Shown: positions 7,574-18,704 of the stretch, one piece after another
Numbering within the stretch: the first letter of the stretch is position 1
How the letters are laid out: each line of letters opens with the position of its first letter
Assembly (NCBI GenBank): GCA_934401755.1
Contig: CAKRSU010000017.1
Location: 1 to 42,811 of the forward strand
Origin: an uncultured Oxalobacter sp.
GTDB taxonomy: Bacteria > Pseudomonadota > Gammaproteobacteria > Burkholderiales > Burkholderiaceae_D
Length of the DNA: 42,811 nt
Direction of reading: 5' to 3'
Made by a program: the position numbers and the translations under genes
Notes under the pieces: model-generated
Seen by the model: the letters and a program-made list of their open reading frames with translations, nothing else
What the model was told of the DNA's origin: nothing
Databases searched by the model: none

Positions 7574-9587
7574 TTAAGAATTCCTCTCGCTTATTCAACC
7601 AACGTTCAAGATGCGCTTCAATAATTTGCTCACTATCTGGCAATCTCCCTTTTAAGAGTTTTTGTGCGACATCAGCGGCCATATCAATTAACAAATCATC
7701 TTGTTCAAGATCAGCAAATCGCAACATTTGCTGCCCAGATTGACGTGCCCCTAAAAATTCTCCTGGGCCTCGTATTTCAAGATCTCGACGTGCAATTTCA
7801 AAACCATCTGTTGTACTTCGCATAATAGACAATCGTTGTTTTGCAATCTGTCCTAATGGTTTTTGATAAAGCAACAAACAAACACTGGCACGATGTCCCC
7901 GTCCAACACGTCCACGCAATTGGTGAAGTTGGGACAATCCAAAACGTTCTGAATGTTCAATAATCATCAATGAAGCATTCGGAACATCAACCCCAACTTC
8001 AATCACGGTTGTTGCAACTAACACCTGGATCTTTCCCGCTTGAAAATCAGCCATAACGACTTGCTTTTCAGACGATTTCATCTTGCCATGTACTAATCCA
8101 ACAGTAATACCCGTCAATTTTTGGGTCAACAATTCATGGGTTTCAATTGCATTTTGCAGTTCTAATGCTTCAGACTCTTCAATCAATGGACAAACCCAAT
8201 AAACTTGCCGTCCTTGCTGAGCAGCAACATGAATCCGGCTAATGACTTCATCTCGACGGGTATCATCAATCAAACGTGTTAATACGGGCGTTCTTCCTGG
8301 CGGCAATTCTGCAATAACAGATACATCAAGATCAGCATAAAATGTCATTGCTAATGTCCGCGGAATTGGCGTTGCACTCATCATTAATTGATGAGGTAAT
8401 TTTTGCCCGATTTCTCCTTTATTTCGCAATAATAACCGTTGGCTTACCCCAAAACGATGTTGTTCATCAATAATGACCAATCCCAACTTTGCAAATACAA
8501 CAGTTTCTTGTATTAATGCATGCGTTCCAATAACGAAATGCGCTTTTTTTAAAGCAATTGATTCTAATACCGATAAACGTTCCTTTTTTTTCATATTTCC
8601 ACTTAACCAAACAACTTCAATGCCTAGTGGACGAAGCCAAGCGGATATCCGTAAATAATGTTGTTCGGCCAAAATTTCTGTGGGCGCCATCAAAGCAACT
8701 TGATATCCACTATCAATCACTTGCAATGCCGCCAAGACAGAAACAACCGTTTTACCACTACCAACATCCCCTTGAAGTAAACGCTGCATGGGACAATCGC
8801 TCATTAGATCCGCACGAACTTCTGAGAGGGCACTTTTCTGAGCGGCTGTTAATTGAAACGCTAAATTCGCTAAAAATAATTGATAAAAATGACCTGGCAT
8901 TCCACAGGCATAGGCTTGTTGTTGAGATCTTGCTATCCTAGCTCGACGCATTGAAAGCTGTTGTGCAAGTAATTCATCAAACTTGATCCGTTGCCAAGCA
9001 GGATGCGTACGATTTGATAATGCCGCACAATCTGCGTTTGAAGCGGGATGATGCAAAAATTGGACAGATTGACCAAAAGAGAGGAGCCCCAACATTTTTC
9101 GAAGTGCCTCTGGTAATGTGTCTGTTAGTTGCTCTGTTTTTAAAGCATGATTAATAGATTTTCGCAATAATGTCTGTGAAATACCTTCGCCAGCAGGATA
9201 AACAGGCGTCAACGACGTTGGCAATGGTGTGTTTTCTGAAACAACCCGATAAGTGGGATGAATCATTTCTGATCCAAAAAAACCATTCCGTAATTGTCCT
9301 CGAGCACGAATTCTCTTTCCAACCGCAAATTGTTTAAGCTGACTCCCATAAAAATGAACGAATCGTAATATCAACGCCCCTGTATCATCTCGCACCCGAA
9401 CGAGTAATTGCTTTCTTGGGTGATATTGCACCTCAGTCCCTTCAATAATTCCCTCAATTTGTACAGCATCAGACGAATAATATGCGTCAGAAATTGGCAT
9501 AATTCGAGTCTCATCCTCATAGCGTAGTGGCAAATGAAGAATCAAGTCCATTGCCGTTCGAATTCCCAATTTTTCAAATTTATTCAT
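7566..9587 (-). CDS. recG: ATP-dependent DNA helicase RecG
   Basis: A branch-migrating helicase of 673 residues. The order is: helix-hairpin-like start and wedge/OB domain (about 35-130), the RecG family block [10 protein letters not shown] near 246-255, Walker A GDVGSGKT (273-280), DEQH box (374-377), SATPIPRTL (404-412), motif [11 protein letters not shown], and QLRGRVGRG. The N-terminus is slightly shorter than in many relatives, beginning almost directly at [19 protein letters not shown]. An in-frame TGA seven codons upstream excludes a longer form, and no ribosome site is evident. ubiA overlaps its 3' end. Confidence 0.95.
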   Translation of the reverse strand: MNKFEKLGIRTAMDLILHLPLRYEDETRIMPISDAYYSSDAVQIEGIIEGTEVQYHPRKQLLVRVRDDTGALILRFVHFYGSQLKQFAVGKRIRARGQLRNGFFGSEMIHPTYRVVSENTPLPTSLTPVYPAGEGISQTLLRKSINHALKTEQLTDTLPEALRKMLGLLSFGQSVQFLHHPASNADCAALSNRTHPAWQRIKFDELLAQQLSMRRARIARSQQQAYACGMPGHFYQLFLANLAFQLTAAQKSALSEVRADLMSDCPMQRLLQGDVGSGKTVVSVLAALQVIDSGYQVALMAPTEILAEQHYLRISAWLRPLGIEVVWLSGNMKKKERLSVLESIALKKAHFVIGTHALIQETVVFAKLGLVIIDEQHRFGVSQRLLLRNKGEIGQKLPHQLMMSATPIPRTLAMTFYADLDVSVIAELPPGRTPVLTRLIDDTRRDEVISRIHVAAQQGRQVYWVCPLIEESEALELQNAIETHELLTQKLTGITVGLVHGKMKSSEKQVVMADFQAGKIQVLVATTVIEVGVDVPNASLMIIEHSERFGLSQLHQLRGRVGRGHRASVCLLLYQKPLGQIAKQRLSIMRSTTDGFEIARRDLEIRGPGEFLGARQSGQQMLRFADLEQDDLLIDMAADVAQKLLKGRLPDSEQIIEAHLERWLNKREEFLNV

Positions 9588-9851
9588 GGTCGCACAACAT
9601 ACTGATCAAGCTTTTAAACAATAAACTAGGCATTTCTAAATGGAATACGCATTCTAACTATATATAATTGTCATAAGCAGTTATTATTCGAATTTAAAAA
9701 ATCATGACTTAATAGCATTTCTGATAAACCCATCGTTTGATGGACCTATAAATAAAACCCACTACTTATCGGATACCCTAAACATCGTTATACTTCCGAA
9801 TTCGATAATATATTTCTAGCTATTGCGTCCATGCCGCAACCAATATTAGCC

Positions 9852-10883
9852 ATGTATACACTTTCCGATTTTGATTTTATCCTTCCCAAGGAACTTATTG
9901 CACAAGCTCCCCTTAAGCAACGTAGTGCGTCTCGTTTACTTATCGTCAATGAGCAAAATAATGAAGATGCACATTTTGCGCAATTACTTGACTGCTTGGA
10001 AAAAGATGACTTATTAGTTTTTAACAACACTAAAGTCTTAAAAGCTCGCTTTTATGGTTCTAAATTATCTGGTGGGAAAATCGAAATTCTCATTGAACGG
10101 ATATTGGATTCACAAACGGCTTTAGCAAAAATTCGAGCCTCAAAATCACCCAAAGAGGGTTCAACTCTACTGATTGACAATATTCTTCCGATTACCGTCG
10201 AAGGTCGTCAAGACGAATTTTTTATTTTAAAATTTTCTAAAAATGTTTTTAGTGTCCTCGATACTTACGGTCATCTTCCTCTTCCTCCTTATATTGAACG
10301 AGCGGCTGATCAATATGATGAAACTCGCTATCAGACCATTTTTGCTAAAGAATTAGGAGCTGTCGCAGCACCCACCGCAGGACTACATTTCGATGATGCT
10401 ATAATGGATGCATTGGATAAAAAAGGCATCAAAAAAGCTTGGCTTACCCTACATGTGGGTGCGGGAACATTCCAACCTGTACGCGATGAAAATCTCGCTC
10501 AACATAAAATGCATTCTGAGTGGTATACCATTCCTGAAGAGACAGTAAAAGCCGTCCAACAAGCAAAGCATCAGGGGAAAAAAGTCGTTGCAATCGGAAC
10601 TACCAGTCTACGCGCACTCGAATCTGCATCTCAAACAGGCCATCTACAAGCAGGCAGCCGTGAAACATCTTTATTTATTACCCCAGGTTATACCTTTAAA
10701 ACAGTCGATCATTTAGTCACTAACTTCCATTTACCAAAATCGACCTTATTAATGCTCGTTTCAGCTTTTTCAGGATATCAGCGTATCCGTCGAGCATATG
10801 CTCATGCGATTGCACAAAAATACCGTTTTTTCAGTTACGGTGACGCCATGTTTTTGACCAATCAACCTGATTTATCTGCCTGA
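9852..10883 (+). CDS. queA: S-adenosylmethionine:tRNA ribosyltransferase-isomerase QueA
   Basis: It converts preQ1 in tRNA to epoxyqueuosine using SAM. The family start [17 protein letters not shown], the block [22 protein letters not shown] and the C-terminal [16 protein letters not shown] are all visible. ATG 9852 gives 343 residues and the usual N-terminus; ATG 9831 would add seven residues and neither has a clear Shine-Dalgarno. tgt follows 18 bases later. The 264 bases before it, shared with divergent recG, show no preQ1 riboswitch. Confidence 0.93.
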   Translation: MYTLSDFDFILPKELIAQAPLKQRSASRLLIVNEQNNEDAHFAQLLDCLEKDDLLVFNNTKVLKARFYGSKLSGGKIEILIERILDSQTALAKIRASKSPKEGSTLLIDNILPITVEGRQDEFFILKFSKNVFSVLDTYGHLPLPPYIERAADQYDETRYQTIFAKELGAVAAPTAGLHFDDAIMDALDKKGIKKAWLTLHVGAGTFQPVRDENLAQHKMHSEWYTIPEETVKAVQQAKHQGKKVVAIGTTSLRALESASQTGHLQAGSRETSLFITPGYTFKTVDHLVTNFHLPKSTLLMLVSAFSGYQRIRRAYAHAIAQKYRFFSYGDAMFLTNQPDLSA

Positions 10884-10892
10884 TTATATTGA

Positions 10893-12032
<1,140 letters not shown>

Positions 12033-12089
12033 CGAGATTTATTCCATACCACACAAAGATAAATATTATCAACCACATCCAACACTCTC

Positions 12090-12113
12090 CCCGCCCTTAA
12101 AAGGCGGGATTTT
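12090..12113 (+). terminator. Terminator after queA-tgt
   Basis: CCCGCC (12090-12095) and GGCGGG (12103-12108) pair around a 7-base loop and are followed by ATTTT. The segment is far richer in G/C than its surroundings and could be a copy of a short dispersed repeat, which one window cannot show. Confidence 0.65.
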
Positions 12114-12198
12114 GGCATATTCTAATAAAAATACATGGAAAATGATTGCATAGTGTTAAAATTCTAAGTTATTCTGAAAAATTTGCCTTGGAGTTTTC

Positions 12199-12672
12199 AT
12201 GTTAATCAGCAACGCATATGCAGATACTGCCTCTTCATCTGGCCTATCCTTAGGTAACCTCTCAAGCCTTTGGCCAATTGCTTTAATGTTTGTTGTTGTT
12301 TATTTCTTAATGATTCGTCCTCAGAAAAAGAAACAAAAAGAACAACAAGACATGATTAGTGCCCTAGGTATAGGAGATGAAATCCTAACATCAGGGGGTA
12401 TTGTCGGCAGGGTCATTCGTGTCGATACTTCTTTCTTAGTTATTGAAATTTCGGCTCAAAGCACAATGATTATTCAAAAAAATGCGATTGTTTCTTTACT
12501 GCCTAAAGGGAGTATGGACGCTATGTTAAATAGCGAATCAACCTCTCATCAAGAAGCAAAAGCCGACAGCGATTTGACACAAACAAAAGACACTTCCTCT
12601 GTCACCGAAGAAATTGACAAAGAACAAGAACCTATTAAAGACAATACCGACAAACCAGGACAACCTGTCTAA
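12199..12672 (+). CDS. yajC: Preprotein translocase subunit YajC
   Basis: A small inner-membrane protein of the SecDF-YajC complex. One membrane segment (about residues 23-38, LWPIALMFVVVYFLMI) is followed by the signature RPQKKKQKEQQDM, then GIGDEILTSGGIVGRV. At 157 residues it is longer than the common 100-115, because of an acidic, low-complexity tail after about residue 110 (ESTSHQEAKADSD, IDKEQEPIKD). TTGGAG precedes the ATG by about 6 bases. secD follows 33 bases downstream. Confidence 0.94.
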   Translation: MLISNAYADTASSSGLSLGNLSSLWPIALMFVVVYFLMIRPQKKKQKEQQDMISALGIGDEILTSGGIVGRVIRVDTSFLVIEISAQSTMIIQKNAIVSLLPKGSMDAMLNSESTSHQEAKADSDLTQTKDTSSVTEEIDKEQEPIKDNTDKPGQPV

Positions 12673-12705
12673 TTTAAGACAAAATAGCATTTCATTCATT
12701 GCATT

Positions 12706-14580
12706 ATGAACCGTTACCCTCTCTGGAAATATTTCATTATTATTGTCTCCATTGTGTTTGGATTAATTTACACAGCACCAAACTTTTTTGGAGAATCTCC
12801 AGCTATTCAGATTAGCAGCGTCAAATCGACTGTAAAAATTGATACCCAAATGATGGATCAAGTCGAGCGACTGATGAAAGACAATGGTCTTCAAACAGAT
12901 GGGCTCTATTTTGACGCTGATGGCATGCACTCCACCATCAAAGTCCGTTTTTCCGATACAACAGATCAATTTAAAGCCAAAGAGATTCTTGAACGTACAT
13001 TGAATCCAGACGCTGAAGATGCGACTTATAGTATTGCATTTAATTTACTCCCGAATACTCCACAATGGCTGCAAAAAATACATGCTCTGCCAATGTACTT
13101 GGGACTTGATTTACGAGGCGGGGTTCATTTCTTAATGAAAGTGGATGTTGACGCGGCAATTAATGCTCGCATTCAAGGTATCCAGACCTCTGCACGAAAT
13201 TTGATGCGTGAAAATAATATTCATTACTCAAGTTTCGTTCGTGTACGCGACCGTATTGAACTCCAGTTTGAAGATGAAAATACTCGCCACCAAGCCGAAG
13301 AAATTCTGAAAAAAAATCTTCCAGATGCAACCCAACAATCTGATACTGACGGTGGCAATAATAAATTAACGTTAATGCTCTCTCCAGAAGCTTTAAAAGA
13401 AGTTCGTGAAAACAGCGTTAAACAAAATATTGCAACTTTATCTAAACGTGTGAATGAACTCGGTGTGAATGAACCTGTTATTCAACAACAAGGCGCAGAC
13501 GGCATTGTCGTTCAATTACCGGGTGTTCAAGATGTTTCTCGTGCTAAAGATATTATTGGTCGCACAGCAACGCTTGAAGTTCGAATGGTTGATGAATCAG
13601 TGACTCGAGGCACTGAAGAAACAGCTCCGATTCCACTTGGCTCTGAACTTTTCCGTCAAGGGAAAGGAACGCCTGTCGTTCTTTATAAAGAACCGGTATT
13701 AACCGGTGAATATATTACCAATGCCTCTCCTGTTCGCGATCAATACCAGCAACCGGCTGTTAGTGTTGATTTAAATGGTGATGGCGGTAGAAAGATGCGT
13801 GAAGCCACTCGAAACCGTATCGGTAAACCAATGGCTATTGTGCTCTTTGAAAAAGGTAAAGGGGAAGTACTAACAGTAGCAACGATCCGCGATGAACTGG
13901 GTGCTCGCTTCCAGATTTCTGGTATGGGTTCAGCAGAAGCAGCAACGGACCTTGCCTTACTATTAAGAGCTGGTTCTCTTGCCGCGCCAATGCAAATTGT
14001 TGAAGAACGTACAATTGGCCCTCAGCTTGGTGCTGAAAATATCGAAAAAGGGTTTTACTCGACCCTCTACGGTTTTGCAACTGTTTCCATTTTCATGTGC
14101 CTTTACTACATGCTCTTTGGTATCTTCAGCGTCATTGGCCTTGCCGTCAACATGCTACTGATGATTGCGATTCTCTCTTTAATGCAAGTCACCTTAACTT
14201 TACCAGGCATTGCCGCTATGGCTTTAACACTAGGAATGGCGGTTGACTCAAATGTGCTAATTAATGAGCGTATTCGTGAAGAATTACGAGCAGGATACAG
14301 CCCTCACACAGCGTTATTTAACGGTTTTAAAGAAGCATGGGCAACCATTCTCGATTCAAACATCACGACTTTAATCGCAGGTATCGCATTACTGGTTTTT
14401 GGTACAGGTCCAATTCGTGGTTTTGCAGTAACACATTGTATTGGTATTTTGACATCGATGTTTTCCTCCGTCTTTGTTACTCGCGGACTTGCTAATTTCT
14501 GGTATGGCAAACGGAAAAAACTGACTTCTTTATCAATCGGTCAGATTTGGAAACCCGAACAAAACGAAACCAAAAAATAA
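12706..14580 (+). CDS. secD: Protein translocase subunit SecD
   Basis: A proton-motive-force driven subunit that helps pull proteins across the inner membrane. It has 624 residues: one N-terminal membrane segment (about 8-25), a large periplasmic region including YLGLDLRGGVHFLMKVD (131-147) and the P1 head part TLSKRVNELGVNEPVIQQQG, and a C-terminal five-helix RND-type block with TIGPQLGAENIEKGF, GMAVDSNVLINERIREELRAG and the end of the bundle ahead of a basic tail. It lies in yajC-secD-secF order with 39 bases to secF. Confidence 0.96.
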   Translation: MNRYPLWKYFIIIVSIVFGLIYTAPNFFGESPAIQISSVKSTVKIDTQMMDQVERLMKDNGLQTDGLYFDADGMHSTIKVRFSDTTDQFKAKEILERTLNPDAEDATYSIAFNLLPNTPQWLQKIHALPMYLGLDLRGGVHFLMKVDVDAAINARIQGIQTSARNLMRENNIHYSSFVRVRDRIELQFEDENTRHQAEEILKKNLPDATQQSDTDGGNNKLTLMLSPEALKEVRENSVKQNIATLSKRVNELGVNEPVIQQQGADGIVVQLPGVQDVSRAKDIIGRTATLEVRMVDESVTRGTEETAPIPLGSELFRQGKGTPVVLYKEPVLTGEYITNASPVRDQYQQPAVSVDLNGDGGRKMREATRNRIGKPMAIVLFEKGKGEVLTVATIRDELGARFQISGMGSAEAATDLALLLRAGSLAAPMQIVEERTIGPQLGAENIEKGFYSTLYGFATVSIFMCLYYMLFGIFSVIGLAVNMLLMIAILSLMQVTLTLPGIAAMALTLGMAVDSNVLINERIREELRAGYSPHTALFNGFKEAWATILDSNITTLIAGIALLVFGTGPIRGFAVTHCIGILTSMFSSVFVTRGLANFWYGKRKKLTSLSIGQIWKPEQNETKK

Positions 14581-14619
14581 ATCGAATAACTCAAACAGAT
14601 TTAAGAAACAGGATAAAAC

Positions 14620-15558
14620 ATGGAATTCTTTAGAATTAAAAAAGATATTCCCTTTATGAGCCATGCACTGATTTTCAATATTGTCTCAGGGATTACTTTT
14701 GCTCTTGCCGTGTTCTTTCTCTGCACGAAAGGATTGAATTTCTCAATTGAATTTACCGGCGGTACAGTTATGGAAGTAACATACCAAAAAGCCGCTGACC
14801 TTGATGCAATCCGTAAAACCGTTCAAGAAGCGGGTTTAGACGCTCAAGTACAAAATTTCGGGCGAGCACAAGATGTAATGATCAATTTGCCCGTACAAGA
14901 AGGCGTTACTGCTGCTCAGCAAAGCGAACATGTCATGGCAATACTCAATGCGAATGGAGAAGAAGCCAAACTTCAGCGCGTTGAATTTGTCGGACCTCAA
15001 ATTGGCGATGAACTCGCTGAAAATGGCGTCATGGCATTAGGTTTTGTTATTTTAGGGATTATTATTTACCTTGCATTCCGTTTTCAATGGAAATATGCCG
15101 TATCAGCCATTTTAGCTAACTTGCATGATGTTATTATTGTTTTAGGATTTTTCTCTTTCTTTGAATGGGAATTTTCACTCCCCGTTTTAGCCGGTGTCAT
15201 TGCTGTTATGGGATACTCAGTTAATGAATCCGTCATTATCTTTGACCGTATTCGTGAAAATTTCCGTAAAATGCGCAAAACTTCTGTCCAAGAAGTTATT
15301 AATCATGCAATTACCAGTACAATATCCCGTACGATGATCACCCACGGATCGACTGAGGCGATGGTGATATTCATGCTGCTCTGTGGTGGACCAACATTAC
15401 ATAATTTCGCCTTAGCATTAACTATTGGCATTTGCTTTAGTATTTACTCTTCTGTTTTTGTTTCCGCGACCCTTGCAATGTGGTTGGGCATTAAACGTGA
15501 AGATCTTATCAAACCCATCAACAGAGAAAAACGCAATTCGGATGGTGCTGTTGTTTAA
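14620..15558 (+). CDS. secF: Protein translocase subunit SecF
   Basis: The 312-residue partner of SecD. It begins with FFRIKKDIPFMSH, the first membrane segment (about 19-36), the conserved FSIEFTGGTVMEV, then VEFVGPQIGDELAENG and a five-helix block with GYSVNESVIIFDRIRENFRKMR (conserved Asp-Arg) and TSTISRTMITHGSTEAMV. In most SecF the last block reads RTxxTSxTT; the local THGSTEAM is a mild departure. It closes the operon; icd follows after 72 bases. Confidence 0.95.
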   Translation: MEFFRIKKDIPFMSHALIFNIVSGITFALAVFFLCTKGLNFSIEFTGGTVMEVTYQKAADLDAIRKTVQEAGLDAQVQNFGRAQDVMINLPVQEGVTAAQQSEHVMAILNANGEEAKLQRVEFVGPQIGDELAENGVMALGFVILGIIIYLAFRFQWKYAVSAILANLHDVIIVLGFFSFFEWEFSLPVLAGVIAVMGYSVNESVIIFDRIRENFRKMRKTSVQEVINHAITSTISRTMITHGSTEAMVIFMLLCGGPTLHNFALALTIGICFSIYSSVFVSATLAMWLGIKREDLIKPINREKRNSDGAVV

Positions 15559-15630
15559 ATAAAGTTCCTTTCTGGCATGAAGGGTACTCCATTGAAACAC
15601 CCTGAATACCAGTTTTTTTGGGAGAAAAAG

Positions 15631-16884
15631 ATGTATCAACATATTAATGTTCCACAATCAGGCGACAAAATCACAGTTAATGCTGATTTTTCCCTAAACG
15701 TCTCTGACCACCCTATTATTCCTTTCATTGAAGGTGATGGTATTGGTGCAGATATTACCCCTGTAATGCGCAAAGTTATTGATGCGGCGGTTACCAAAGC
15801 TTATTCAGGTAAAAAACAAATTGCCTGGATGGAAATTTATGCAGGCGAAAAAGCCCTTAAAGTTTATGGTGAAGGGGTTTGGTTGCCAGAAGAAACAATG
15901 GATGCGCTTCGTGAATTTGTTATCTCCATTAAAGGTCCATTGACAACTCCAATTGGAGGAGGCATCCGTTCCTTAAACGTTGCGATGCGTCAAGGGTTAG
16001 ATTTATATGTCTGCTTACGCCCTATCCGTTATTTCAAAGGAGTTCCTTCTCCTGTTCGCGAACCGGAAAAAACCAATATGGTAATCTTCCGTGAAAACAC
16101 TGAAGACATTTATGCTGGTATCGAATGGGCTGAAGGCACTCCAGAAGCTAAAAAAATAATTGATTTTCTGACAAATGAAATGGGAGTCTCCAAAATTCGT
16201 TTCCCAAAAACATCCGGTATCGGAATTAAACCTGTTTCACGCGAAGGAACGGAACGTTTGGTCAGAAAAGCCATTCAATACGCCATTGATAACGACCGCC
16301 CAACAGTTACCTTAGTCCACAAAGGTAATATTATGAAATTTACGGAAGGTGGTTTTAGAGACTGGGGATATGCTCTAGCACGTAAAGAATTTGGTGCAGA
16401 AGTCATCGGAAAAGGACCTTGGTGTAAATTTAAAAATCCAAAAACAGGAAAAGAAATTGTCGTAAAAGATGTTTTAGCAGACGCTTTCTTGCAAGAAATT
16501 TTATTACGTCCAGAACAGCACAGCGTTTTAGCAACTCTTAACTTAAATGGAGACTACATTTCTGATGCACTTGCTGCTCAAGTAGGGGGAATTGGGATTG
16601 CCCCAGGAGCCAATATGTCTGATTCCGTTGCTATTTTTGAAGCAACCCATGGTACAGCACCAACTATGGCCGGCAAAAATAATGTCAACCCAGGCTCCAT
16701 GATTTTATCAGCAGAGCTTCTGTTACGTCATATTGGATGGACAAAAGCAGCAGATCTTGTTTTAAGTTCCATGCAGAAAGCCATTTCTTCCAAGAAAGTC
16801 ACGAGTGATTTTGCCGCTCTAATGGAAGGGGCGACGGAAGTTTCTACGACTGATTTTGGCGATCTTATGATTGCCTGTATGTAA
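15631..16884 (+). CDS. icd: NADP-dependent isocitrate dehydrogenase
   Basis: A TCA-cycle enzyme making 2-oxoglutarate and NADPH. GGGAGAA just before ATG 15631 decides the start, giving 418 residues; the frame stays open 18 codons upstream. Visible blocks: [16 protein letters not shown] (31-46), [12 protein letters not shown] with Ser114 equivalent to the phosphorylated Ser113 of E. coli, LRPIRYF, and [19 protein letters not shown]. This Ser-containing loop puts it in the E. coli-type homodimeric class. No aceK is visible. A strong terminator follows. Confidence 0.96.
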   Translation: MYQHINVPQSGDKITVNADFSLNVSDHPIIPFIEGDGIGADITPVMRKVIDAAVTKAYSGKKQIAWMEIYAGEKALKVYGEGVWLPEETMDALREFVISIKGPLTTPIGGGIRSLNVAMRQGLDLYVCLRPIRYFKGVPSPVREPEKTNMVIFRENTEDIYAGIEWAEGTPEAKKIIDFLTNEMGVSKIRFPKTSGIGIKPVSREGTERLVRKAIQYAIDNDRPTVTLVHKGNIMKFTEGGFRDWGYALARKEFGAEVIGKGPWCKFKNPKTGKEIVVKDVLADAFLQEILLRPEQHSVLATLNLNGDYISDALAAQVGGIGIAPGANMSDSVAIFEATHGTAPTMAGKNNVNPGSMILSAELLLRHIGWTKAADLVLSSMQKAISSKKVTSDFAALMEGATEVSTTDFGDLMIACM

Positions 16885-16908
16885 TCCAAAAATAATATTC
16901 TAAATTTT

Positions 16909-16944
16909 CCCCATTAAGTATGATTACTACTTAATGGGGTTTTT
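16909..16944 (+). terminator. Terminator after icd
   Basis: A 12-bp perfect stem (16909-16920 with 16928-16939) and 7-base loop, followed directly by TTTTT. Confidence 0.9.
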
Positions 16945-17505
16945 AATGTAAAAAAGAAAGACATGATGTGTATCTCATCATCTACTACAACAATTGTAAT
17001 CACTCAAAATACTTTATGCATAACTAAACGTATTAAAGTTACTTTGCCCCATGGTTATCTCTAGTTTTAAAAAATTCGATATTTTAAGATCATTTCTTAC
17101 CAAACTGATAATCTCCTTATCATCTGCTAAATTCATCTTGTTCTTTTAAAAATTCCCTATCGTTTAGATAAAAATGTTGACCTTCTCTAAAAATTAAAAT
17201 AGAACTTTTTTACACCAGAACCCGCCAAACCTCTTACTAATGCTCAAATCAGCGGGTCGTTTTTTCAGCGCTGCATATCCATGATGAATTTCACAAAAGA
17301 TCATTACTTATCAGCGAGCAAGCTAGATTTTTGGCATCAAGAGGACTAGCGGCTCTCCCTCAAAAAGAGGGGAAATGCAAAAAAATAGACATAACATCGA
17401 AAACATTTCATGCTTAAGGGAACTTCATTCCAAGCCAAGAAAAGGCGCATTCCTATAATACCGATTATATCGGAATTATCCGACCTTCGATTTAAAAAGT
17501 CCTCT
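16945..17505. other. Gene-poor stretch between icd and the IS remnant
   Basis: About 560 bases with no credible protein gene. It holds an orphan terminator-like hairpin (17220-17263), a short GC-containing hairpin CCCTC-AAAAA-GAGGG near 17356-17371 without a T run, and the small palindrome CCGATTATATCGG at 17461. The left part is A/T-rich and could carry a promoter for a small RNA. Confidence 0.45.
17220..17263 (+). terminator. Orphan terminator-like hairpin, possible small-RNA end
   Basis: ACCCGC (17220-17225) pairs with GCGGGT (17252-17257) and CGTTTTTT follows. The loop is long (26 bases). No gene ends within 330 bases upstream on this strand and icd already has its own terminator at 16909, so the hairpin may end an unannotated transcript starting between 16945 and 17200. 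Confidence 0.4.
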
Positions 17506-17519
17506 TGTAACCCTCCCCA
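17506..17519 (+). repeat. IS terminal inverted repeat, left end
   Basis: TGTAACCCTCCCCA; matches the opposite end at 12 of 14 bases and lies 3 bases outside the orfB stop. Confidence 0.75.
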
Positions 17520-17521
17520 TT

Positions 17522-18374
17522 TTAGTAACAAGTAAAATGAGAGACATATCCCTGGTTGAATTGTAAAAATTGCTTCGGTGCTAGATTACCCAACGATTCA
17601 TGTGGTTGAATTTCATTGTATTCAACCATCCAAATAGCTATTAGATTTCTAACCTCATCCAATGTTCTGAACAGTTATCTGTCCAAAACTTCACTTCTGT
17701 ATGATCGGTTCCGTTCTATATAGCCGTTTTGCATGGGTCTGCCTGGTTGGATGTATGTATGTCAAGCATATGTTCCGTTTTTCGGTCCATGTCGCCAAAT
17801 TAACCGAGATGAATTCTGGTCCGTTATCCATGCGTATTCTCTGCGGACATCCTCGGTATTCAATGAACCGATCAAGTACTCTGATAATTCGTTGTGTTGG
17901 ACAGCTCAAATCGATCTCTATGGTCAGTATCTCTCGGTGATAGTCATCAATGACGTTGAATGTCCTAAAGCGTTTCCCATTGCTGAGTGCATCGCTCATG
18001 AAGTCCATTGACCAGCAGATGTTTTGATTTAAAGGAACAGTCAGTGGTTGTGGCGGTCTATTGGGTATTTGTTTCTTTCTTTTTTTCCTGAGGTTGAGTC
18101 TTAATGCGCAATATATGCTATGTATCCGTTTGGGATTCCATCGGTGTCCAAGGTTTCTGATTAAATGGAATCGTTTTGCAAATCCATAGTCGGGATGGTT
18201 TTGGGTCAATAATATACGGAGAAGATCCGATATTTCTTTATCGTACTGTGTTTTTGCTTGATATCGGTAGACTGAAAGGCTGATGCCAACAATACGGCAG
18301 GCCCTTCTTTCACTGGCATTGAATTTCTGTCTGGGATGAACGACTGCTTTTCGTCTTTCATCAACACTTAGCAC
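17522..18374 (-). pseudogene. IS3-family transposase orfB, frameshifted
   Basis: The integrase-type (DDE) half of the transposase. The intact part has NICWSMDFMSDAL (first Asp), FNVIDDYHREIL, and IRMDNGPEFIS (second Asp). The frame then breaks near IHPTRQ, and the expected sequence resumes in another frame as MQNGYIERNRSYRSEVLD (third acidic residue), runs through one TAA where a Ser or Tyr codon would be, and ends as EVRNLIAIWMVEYNEIQPHE and SLGNLAPKQFLQF before the stop at 17522-17524. The 5' end begins at the A8G slippery site without an ATG of its own, as usual for orfB. Confidence 0.9.
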
Positions 18375-18634
18375 TTTTTTTTAACAAGTTCCTTAAGCAT
18401 TGGGTTGTCAAGACTTAGGTCAGCATACATCCGTTTGAAACGAGCGTTTTCTTGTTCAAGTTATCGCAGTCGTTTTAAATCCGATGGCAGCATTCCACCG
18501 TATTTGGACCGCCATTGGTAAAATATGGCATCTGATAGGCCTTGTTCCCGACAAGCTTCTCTTACTCTCTACCTAGTTTTACTGTTTTCTGTATGTTCAA
18601 TATCTGTGTTTCGCTAAATTTTGAGCGTTTCATT
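18368..18634 (-). pseudogene. IS3-family transposase orfA (HTH), broken
   Basis: The start MKRSKFSETQILNI is normal and GGGGAG lies before the ATG. A frame change follows after about 18 codons; in the shifted frame the sequence continues as REACREQGLSDAIFYQWRSK, then YGGMLPSDLKRLR, a TAA in place of Glu, and LEQENARFKRMYADLSLDN up to VKKKC and the stop. The net length is 89 codons, so the indels compensate each other. This is the leucine-zipper/HTH protein of IS407-type elements. Confidence 0.85.
18375..18382 (-). promoter_or_regulatory. A8G programmed -1 frameshift site (relic)
   Basis: Eight A followed by G on the minus strand at the end of orfA, where orfB starts in the -1 frame. Such sites make the OrfAB transposase in IS3 elements. 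It is still readable although both frames are broken. Confidence 0.7.
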
Positions 18635-18683
18635 TTTTCTCCCCTTGTTTTTGATAGTCTCTATTTTTTTATGGGCCTATTTT

Positions 18684-18697
18684 TGGGGATGGGTACA
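18684..18697 (-). repeat. IS terminal inverted repeat, right end
   Basis: TGTACCCATCCCCA read on the minus strand; about 50 bases upstream of the orfA ATG, as expected for the promoter end of the element. Confidence 0.75.
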
Positions 18698-18704
18698 AAA
18701 CAGA

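Larger units (their letters stand above)
17506..18697 (-). mobile_element. Decayed IS3-family element (IS407-like), about 1.19 kb
   Basis: Both ends and both reading frames can be traced. The outer ends read TGTAACCCTCCCCA (from 17506) and, on the opposite strand, TGTACCCATCCCCA (from 18697), agreeing at 12 of 14 positions. Inside are orfA and orfB remnants in the usual overlapping order with an A8G slippery site. Several frameshifts and nonsense codons make it inactive. No clear target duplication flanks it. It lies 7 bases after the stop of the YbjQ-domain gene. Confidence 0.85.

Noticed and set aside
9588..9851. Possible preQ1 riboswitch upstream of queA
   Set aside because: The preQ1 aptamer consensus and a matching stem-loop with A-rich tail were not found; only a 5-bp stem at 9729-9742 is present.
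17701..18011. Plus-strand frames inside the IS remnant
   Set aside because: They are antisense to the transposase; the minus strand carries all transposase motifs.
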